DNA of 64,000 nt from Glandiceps talaboti. Taxonomy: Eukaryota > Hemichordata > Enteropneusta > Spengelidae. Both the position numbers and the translations under genes were made by a program. A model generated the notes under the pieces. It saw nothing but the letters and a program-made list of their open reading frames with translations, was not told where the DNA came from and made no database searches. Shown in pieces: positions 58,301 through 64,000 of the stretch. Numbering within the stretch: position 1 is the first letter of the stretch; each line of letters opens with the position of its first letter. The stretch lies in contig NC_135563.1 of NCBI RefSeq assembly GCF_964340395.1, positions 23,762,309-23,826,308 of the forward strand, given 5' to 3'.

Positions 58301-61057
58301 CCTCACCAGCCGATTTACTGGATGATGTTATTTTCCCCTCCTCTTTGCTTGTCTTTGTGTTCCCTGTATCATGTTCCTGAGACAGATGATGGTCATGCTT
58401 TTCCGCAAGAGACTGCCAATTCTTGCGGTTAGTTATGACCCCCTCAAAGAGGGGACTCAATAGTGGTTCCAAGTCTGCAAAAGTCTACATGGGGGAGAAG
58501 AAACAACAGAAACAAAAGAAAACCTATGATAAAGTATAAATTGTGTTTGAGATATGTCTCTATTAAAGTAAAAATAACTCTAACCATCCTCGTGTTCATC
58601 CGCCAAGGCTTGCCAGTTATCGCGGTTGCTTTTAACTCCGGCGTACAGTGGAGTCAAACCTGGCCACACATCTGAGAACATCTACAAAATGGATGAAAGA
58701 GGAAAACAGGCATAAAAAAGAGAAGTGATGACAGACAGGAGATATCATAATGATGACAACTTTAACAGGTTAGTAATTAAAGTTTTGAAAATAAATGTTA
58801 TATTTTTCTATTTTACAAAACAGAAATGATTCATGTGTGCATGTGAATGTTGAAAAAGATATTAAAAGGATGGCATGAAAGAATTCCGTAAAAATGTGCA
58901 ATGAAAAACAAGTTACAACAAAACTATGAACATTAACATAAAAGAATTAGATGTGAGAATGTGATCTAATTTCCAGATTGACTAAATACATAGCTGGCCA
59001 GCATATACAAACATTCACCATACAACACAACTGGCAAGACTCTGGCAGGTCAAAGTTCAAACCAATGCCTGTATTGCTACTCTACAAACTTCCATTAACA
59101 TGAGGAGGCTAACATGTTAAAATTGTACCACTTAGCTTCTCAATAAAATCTTTTGACAGCATTGTCTTATTAAATATCGCTGCAACCTGGTAATTTCTTA
59201 TAAAATAAAATGTTATCATTTGTCCGTAAGTTAATTATTACATGTAGAAGAGAACTGTTTGACATCAACAAAATGACTACCGTAGCATAAACTTGGCATA
59301 AATAAATCTGAGTAGAATCCACCCATGGCACATGCACTCCAAATTTCAAACCAATCTGATCACCAGTTTTGGACAAGTTGAAAAATATCATTTTTGACCC
59401 AAAATGTAAAATAAATCTGCTGAAAATAGAAAATTATTCTTATCAACTTGGCATGAGGAAATGTGAATAACTCCCTCAAGCACATGCACATCAAACTGTT
59501 CACCGGGTCAGAGAAGAAGTCAAAAATACCATTTTGACCAAAAATACATACATATAAAAAACACCTGCTTAAATGGAAAATGACTCAAATGATTGTGGCA
59601 CAAACAACTCTGACTAGCACACCAAATACCAAAGCAATCTGACACTTGGTTATCAAGAAGAAGTTGAAAATAGTACAAGTTGACAGATGAGTGACAACAA
59701 ATAATCCATCTGACCATTATGCTATACTTGGCTGTTGCTAACAGTCGAGCTAAGAAATTGACAAAGAATATGTAAATGATTTTTTCATGGGCCATTCTCT
59801 GGTAGATATTAGCAAAACATCAAAATTAATTAATTCTTTATTTATCAACATAGAAAAAGCACTAATAAATCCTGTCCCACACACACTATGTAAGTTGTTA
59901 CAGGTGACAAATAGGAAGTCATAATTTTTTAATGTTTTGATTGCCTTGAATTCATGAACTTTGAATTTATTGTGAAACTGTCTAAAAGAGTAAAACAATA
60001 ACATCACCTTGAAATTGTGATGGTGAGACTGAGGAAATGTCATTTATGGACATTGGTGTGTACACAATATGGATCTATTATGAAATTATGGTAAAATTTG
60101 ATAATTGGTACATCTGAAATTTAATTTTAAATATAAATAAGTCAGTAGAAATAAACAATCACATTGAACTGACGAGTTTATTTTTACACAGTTATTGGTT
60201 AGACTATGCAGGAATTTGTTCCTAACTACTGCAAACATAAAGAGTTGGTTGTCGTGAAGTTACCAAGCTCTGAAGGACAAAGTTGGTAAGGATGTCATCT
60301 GGTAATAGGGATACTGCAAATAACAGTGTTAATAATGACAAGTCAACACAAATAGTCAAAAAGACAAACAAATAGGCACACAAATATACCCCTACATAAA
60401 CTTGACCAGCCTGGAACTAATATCAGCTCCACCCCATCCCCAACCTCCATCACTCCAAACTATGCCTACAGAAACCACAATTTTAGAACATCTTTCAATA
60501 TCCATCTTGGTTAGTAACTCATTGGTTGTCAAGGGCTACCAGTTTACCTTGTACACTGGCATACAGATGGCATCAATGAAACCAACTTGCATCTTGGGTA
60601 ATTCATCCTTCTTCTCTCTGTCCATCATTGCCTGGAGGAAAGAACAACAGACAAGTGAGAGCAAACCATACAATGACATGCACTCTTTCTCTGTATTTCT
60701 CTGTACAGTATTCTTTGTTGAGTATAAACATTGATTTACAATTTTACTATTTTCTCAAAAGGTAATGCTTCCCTTTTCATAGCTAATGTGACAAAAACTT
60801 AAGAACTGTCAATCACATTCCAACTGACTTCATTGTCCATCTTACTGAAAGCTGATACAGATTCAAGATTGTAATTCACGGGATGACATCATTGTACTCA
60901 ATTGACAAGTTGTTACCATTCATTTAATGTGTTGTATATAAATATTTGGTAAACTGTAATAATAATTTCTCATACCAAAGATTTAAAAAGTTGCTACTTT
61001 GTACAGTTATTTCTTTAACACGACTGGGTTCAGTAGTGGTACAGCCTTATGGTAAAG

Positions 61058-61108
<51 letters not shown>

Positions 61109-63666
61109 GAGTGAATGAAAGCCTTAAAGTCACAAACTCCTAGGCTGGATGCCATTGGATCAGTAATATGTAGGTAGGGTGAAAAAGGATGCAAAACTGG
61201 GTAAAAAATGGGCTGACTGCAAAGATACTTGTAGGTGATGTTACTTTGTGTGTTAAGTTTACAAATTGTTCAAAATCAAACAGTTATGCTACACTGCCAT
61301 TGTCGCTATTTTCTTACAGCAATAACATTAACATATATGGAAAATAACTACTTTCTGTTCACATTCTTGTCTAAAGATAGTGCAATCATTAATTTCTGTC
61401 AGATTGCAGGAGAAAAATATTTGAATATGATGGGTGCAATTTTTCTGTTATCACTATAAAGGATTGAAAAGTATAAAATATTAATTTAAAATTTATTTTA
61501 ACTCAACTGTAAATATACTAAAATTTATTACAAATTAATATGCAAACAAACTGAAAGCTTACAATGGGTTGTTGTCCTAACTGCATTTTCTCCAAATCTC
61601 CTTGTTCAAAGAATTCACCAGCCACCAATTCTGCTACTCGACGCTGAATTTCCCAAGGCTTTGTAATGGCTGATACGTCACATGCTGTCATCATCATACC
61701 CCTGTTAATATACAATGATCTTTGATCTTAATCACCTTTGACCCTTGATTAAACTGAGCAATGTCAAATATACCATTTATAGTTTCCTGTCCAGTTGAAG
61801 TAGATTGGAAAATTTGCTGATATACAGATGAATGAGGGAGTAGAGGATACACAGAATCTTTCAGTATAGGTTCCATGATGCATTTTGTATGTGGGCATAG
61901 TTCTGTGTTTAGTTTTGGCTTATACTGTCTCTATTAAATTTGAAAGAACATTTTCATCATTAAATGATGGAAAGACTTATTGACCTATTCAACTGTGCAT
62001 TGCTGATTTTAATGAAACAAACAGTTTTAAATTTTATGAGTAAATGCAGCGTACAGTCGGGTGACATCATCAACAGGTTTACATTCCTAACAAATGACTT
62101 GCTAATCATAACTGCAGAAAACAGTGATTATATATGGAGAGATATATTTGATAATGAATGCCTGTATATGGTCATATATTCTCAAATTTGAATATGAATT
62201 ATGAATTAGCCAATAGTAAACAAGACACAGGAATTACATGACTCATGATATTCAAATTGAAAGACTGTCTGACCAATCATATATATTGATCTCTGATCTC
62301 ACCTCAGTAAATCCTTCTTCTCTGGTCTGGTCCAATTTTTCTCACCCTTTTGTACGAGTGTTGTAAAGTCTCCACGTTTTCTAGAAACAAGAAGATATAA
62401 CAAAGGTTTCAGACAGAGAAAGAATACAATAAGATCAATTTGACTGTCAAATTTTCAACTCAAACTATAATTTAATTATATTTATGATTTGATTTGATTG
62501 TAATGTCAACTTTTAAACTTATCATAAACCTCTGTTTTAGGTATGATCATTAGAGGATGTTTGTTGATGGCATGCAAGCCCTAACTCATTTCTTTTTCTT
62601 TGCAAAAGTCAAAGTCAAGGTTAAGAAAAAGATTCTGAGAGAATGTTACGCCATCCCATCATTAATATCAATGTATGCCGTCAACAAAATGACAGACCAC
62701 CTTCTAGCATTGTTATTTCACTTGGTTGTAAAATACAGATTTCCTTGACGTTTTTTACAAAACCGTGTCATCAAATTTTCTATGCCTCAATCAAGTGTAA
62801 AAGTATACTCTTTCAGTTGTTTTATAAACCTGGTACATGTACGTATGTGGCCTTTCTAATGTAGTCAGTTTACAGTATTTTCTGTGCCCTAACGGAACAG
62901 CAGACTGATTCACAACCCTGATTATATTTAACTCTGAATGAGATCTAAGACAATATCGTATGGCATATATGTTTACATTCATTGACTATTTACTTGCTGT
63001 ACACTGCTAACATTGTTTATAGATTGCATACTGGACTGACAATACAATATAGTATACTTTAATTTACACTTGGTAATGATGCTATAAGTGATTGTAGCAA
63101 ACATATATACATTTTACTTGAGTGTTATGAGTCGTAATACACAGCAAAAATTATTCCAAAAAGATATAAAGTCACCTTTAATATGTCTGTTTAAAATATC
63201 ATACTTACTTGAAATAAAGAGCTAGGTCAGTAGAAAGGATAGCACTCTCCAGAATTTTGATGCAGCTACGATACTCCTCAGCACTGAGAGACTGGAATAC
63301 ATTGTTACCCTGAACACAATGGTTGTCAAATTAGAATATCATAGTATTTCAACATTATTGTTACCCTGAACACAATGGTTGTCAAATCAGAGTAATGTAA
63401 AGTTCATCTTCTTGGAAACAATACAAGTCTTCATAGAAGATACAGTCCTCCTGAAATACTTTACTTCTATGTGACTGAATGGAGACATGATATGTGACTG
63501 AATGGAGACATGATTTATGAGAAAAGTGGTAACTACAAACAAGTCTTCATAGAAGACACTGACATCAGTAAATCTTACCTCACTGTTGAGTATCATGATA
63601 CAGTGGTCAAAATGATGGTGTTCCATGGTTGATGTTCCATATAGTGTAGCTAGAGGTGATTCTGAT
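52382..63666 (-). CDS. PDE5/6/11-family cGMP phosphodiesterase, PDE6-like, CaaX-terminated (3' part)
   Basis: Class I cyclic nucleotide phosphodiesterase; the family hydrolyses cGMP. Exons on minus: 63666-63579, 63309-63209, 62380-62303, 61701-61563, 60631-60548, then either 58681-58585 or 58484-58307, then 52815-52382 (stop 52382-52384). All phases join. The catalytic-domain second half is visible: [56 protein letters not shown] (the Asp of TACD is a metal ligand in the family), [40 protein letters not shown] (invariant Gln and the Phe clamp that hold the purine) and [14 protein letters not shown]. The serine- and lysine-rich tail ends in CTVL, a CaaX box whose Leu favours geranylgeranylation, as in PDE6. 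The catalytic core looks intermediate between PDE5 and PDE6. The N-terminal GAF domains lie off the right edge. PDE5 or PDE11 cannot be fully excluded, but the CaaX favours PDE6-like. Confidence 0.9.
53670..53945. repeat. ~70-bp diverged repeat, four copies
   Basis: Units share cacatgttcccacatnacag then gcctgaaagtgggtggaat and acactgantccact, in the last PDE intron. Confidence 0.85.
56487..56628. repeat. 35-bp repeat, four copies
   Basis: Unit gaaaccaaattgcctatatc plus tgactagccatatat, nearly exact, in the last PDE intron. Confidence 0.92.
56695..57152. repeat. ~43-bp minisatellite, about 10 copies
   Basis: Unit accctgtaatacccactaac plus catcatatgaccacctaaccc att. Confidence 0.94.
57240..57690. 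repeat. 24-bp minisatellite, about 18 copies
   Basis: Unit caataccaacaatctacctt plus tcca, with (c/t)aca and aac/aat variants. 24 is a multiple of 3, which explains the long false ORFs on both strands here. Confidence 0.95.
57865..57990. repeat. Two- to three-copy ~57-bp repeat
   Basis: Copies share tacccagtcacccatatttg then actacccctcta and acccaac. Confidence 0.8.
58307..58484 (-). CDS. PDE alternative exon b (long form)
   Basis: Begins in phase 0 after an acceptor ATGTAG and encodes [20 protein letters not shown] then [13 protein letters not shown], homologous to exon a, plus an extra polar tail. Donor GTGAGG at 58305-58306 leaves one base, the same phase as exon a, so it joins the CaaX exon. 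If the donor is ignored, translation stops after GEVTRDN and yields a form without CaaX. Confidence 0.82.
58585..58681 (-). CDS. PDE alternative exon a (short form)
   Basis: Encodes [20 protein letters not shown] then [12 protein letters not shown], the usual end of a PDE5/6 catalytic domain. Length 97 (1 mod 3) with phase 0 in and 1 out, the same as exon b. Only 100 bases separate it from exon b. Confidence 0.85.
59266..59700. repeat. Three diverged ~135-bp tandem copies
   Basis: Each holds a version of cttggcata-aataaatctg, a -cacatgcac- block, ccaaatttcaaaccaatctg, gacaagttgaaaaatatcat and a tttgacc-aaaatg end. Copies are about 60-70% alike by eye. This looks like an old amplified interspersed repeat in a PDE intron. 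Confidence 0.6.
61059..61106. repeat. (CTGT)n microsatellite
   Basis: About 11 tetranucleotide units in the PDE intron between the 61563 and 60631 exon edges. Confidence 0.95.
62785..63141. mobile_element. Degraded MITE-like copy 3, interrupted
   Basis: The left part atcaagtgtaaaagtatact to tatgtggcctttctaatgta (about 62790-62870) and the right part from about 63055 to gtgttatgagtcgtaata match the two intact copies, with extra sequence between. The left terminus is lost. It sits in a PDE intron. Confidence 0.5.
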
Positions 63667-63877
63667 CTGGTAACAAAATAAAAGTATTTTTTGGTAAGAT
63701 TTAAAATACACACTGTCTATCAATCATATCCTCCCAATCACTTACAAATGTTTTTTTCTTTTTTACTGTCATTTTTTTATCCATCTCTGTCCTACATCAA
63801 ATGGAAATTATAAAGCGTTGGGCCATTGCTACACTAGTTCTTGACACTTGCATACATATGCATGTACGCATGCACAC

Positions 63878-63889
63878 ACACATGCACAT

Positions 63890-63958
<69 letters not shown>

Positions 63959-63984
63959 CACGTACCTACCTACCTACCTACCTA
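63878..63984. repeat. (CA)n and (CTAC)n microsatellites
   Basis: CA tract of about 40 units (63878-63956) followed by ctac repeats (about 63966-63984) at the right edge, within the PDE gene. Confidence 0.96.
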
Positions 63985-64000
63985 CATACACATGTATACA

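Overview
This window is nuclear DNA of an animal. It carries seven protein-coding genes split by canonical GT-AG introns, AT-rich introns full of minisatellites and microsatellites, and no sign of operons or bacterial signals. Every gene has a recognisable vertebrate counterpart, and the exon chains below were joined by hand with splice phases checked. The ortholog set (IMMT, MRPL35, HEATR4-like, C6orf163-like, EXOSC1, FRA10AC1 and a prenylated PDE6-like cGMP phosphodiesterase), the introns of mostly 0.1-4 kb and the frequent ACATGTAC-type words suggest a marine invertebrate, perhaps a deuterostome (hemichordate, echinoderm or cephalochordate type). The species cannot be fixed from sequence alone.

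Layout, left to right: IMMT/MIC60 (minus, 5' eight exons, 3' end off the left edge); MRPL35/mL35 (plus, 6364-8988); HEATR4-like (minus, 26373-10368, 12 coding exons, 1247 aa); C6orf163-like coiled-coil gene (plus, 29690-33470, 297 aa); EXOSC1/CSL4 (minus, 40588-36178, 196 aa); FRA10AC1 (plus, 40639-48245, 348 aa); PDE5/6/11-family phosphodiesterase (minus, last eight exons counting two alternative ones, 63666-52382, 5' part off the right edge). The genes strictly alternate in strand, so every boundary is head-to-head or tail-to-tail. IMMT/MRPL35 and EXOSC1/FRA10AC1 look like true bidirectional promoters; the latter has only 50 bases between its two start codons.

Functional themes are mitochondrial (inner-membrane MICOS scaffold, mitoribosomal protein), RNA processing (exosome cap subunit, a splicing-associated factor), two poorly characterised proteins (HEAT-repeat and coiled-coil), and cGMP hydrolysis.

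The most interesting points are: two U12-type (minor spliceosome) introns in the divergent pair EXOSC1/FRA10AC1; a tandemly duplicated, phase-matched exon pair in the PDE gene that should be mutually exclusive, upstream of a CaaX tail; a 40-bp perfect palindrome centred on a CRE and flanked by a 7-bp direct repeat in IMMT intron 1; HEATR4 introns whose minisatellites repeat 5'-splice-site-like sequence beside the true donors; twin long (GAT)n arrays inside a ~295-bp tandem duplication in FRA10AC1 intron 1; and a TA-flanked MITE-like family. I saw no CRISPR, phage, operon or virus-like system.
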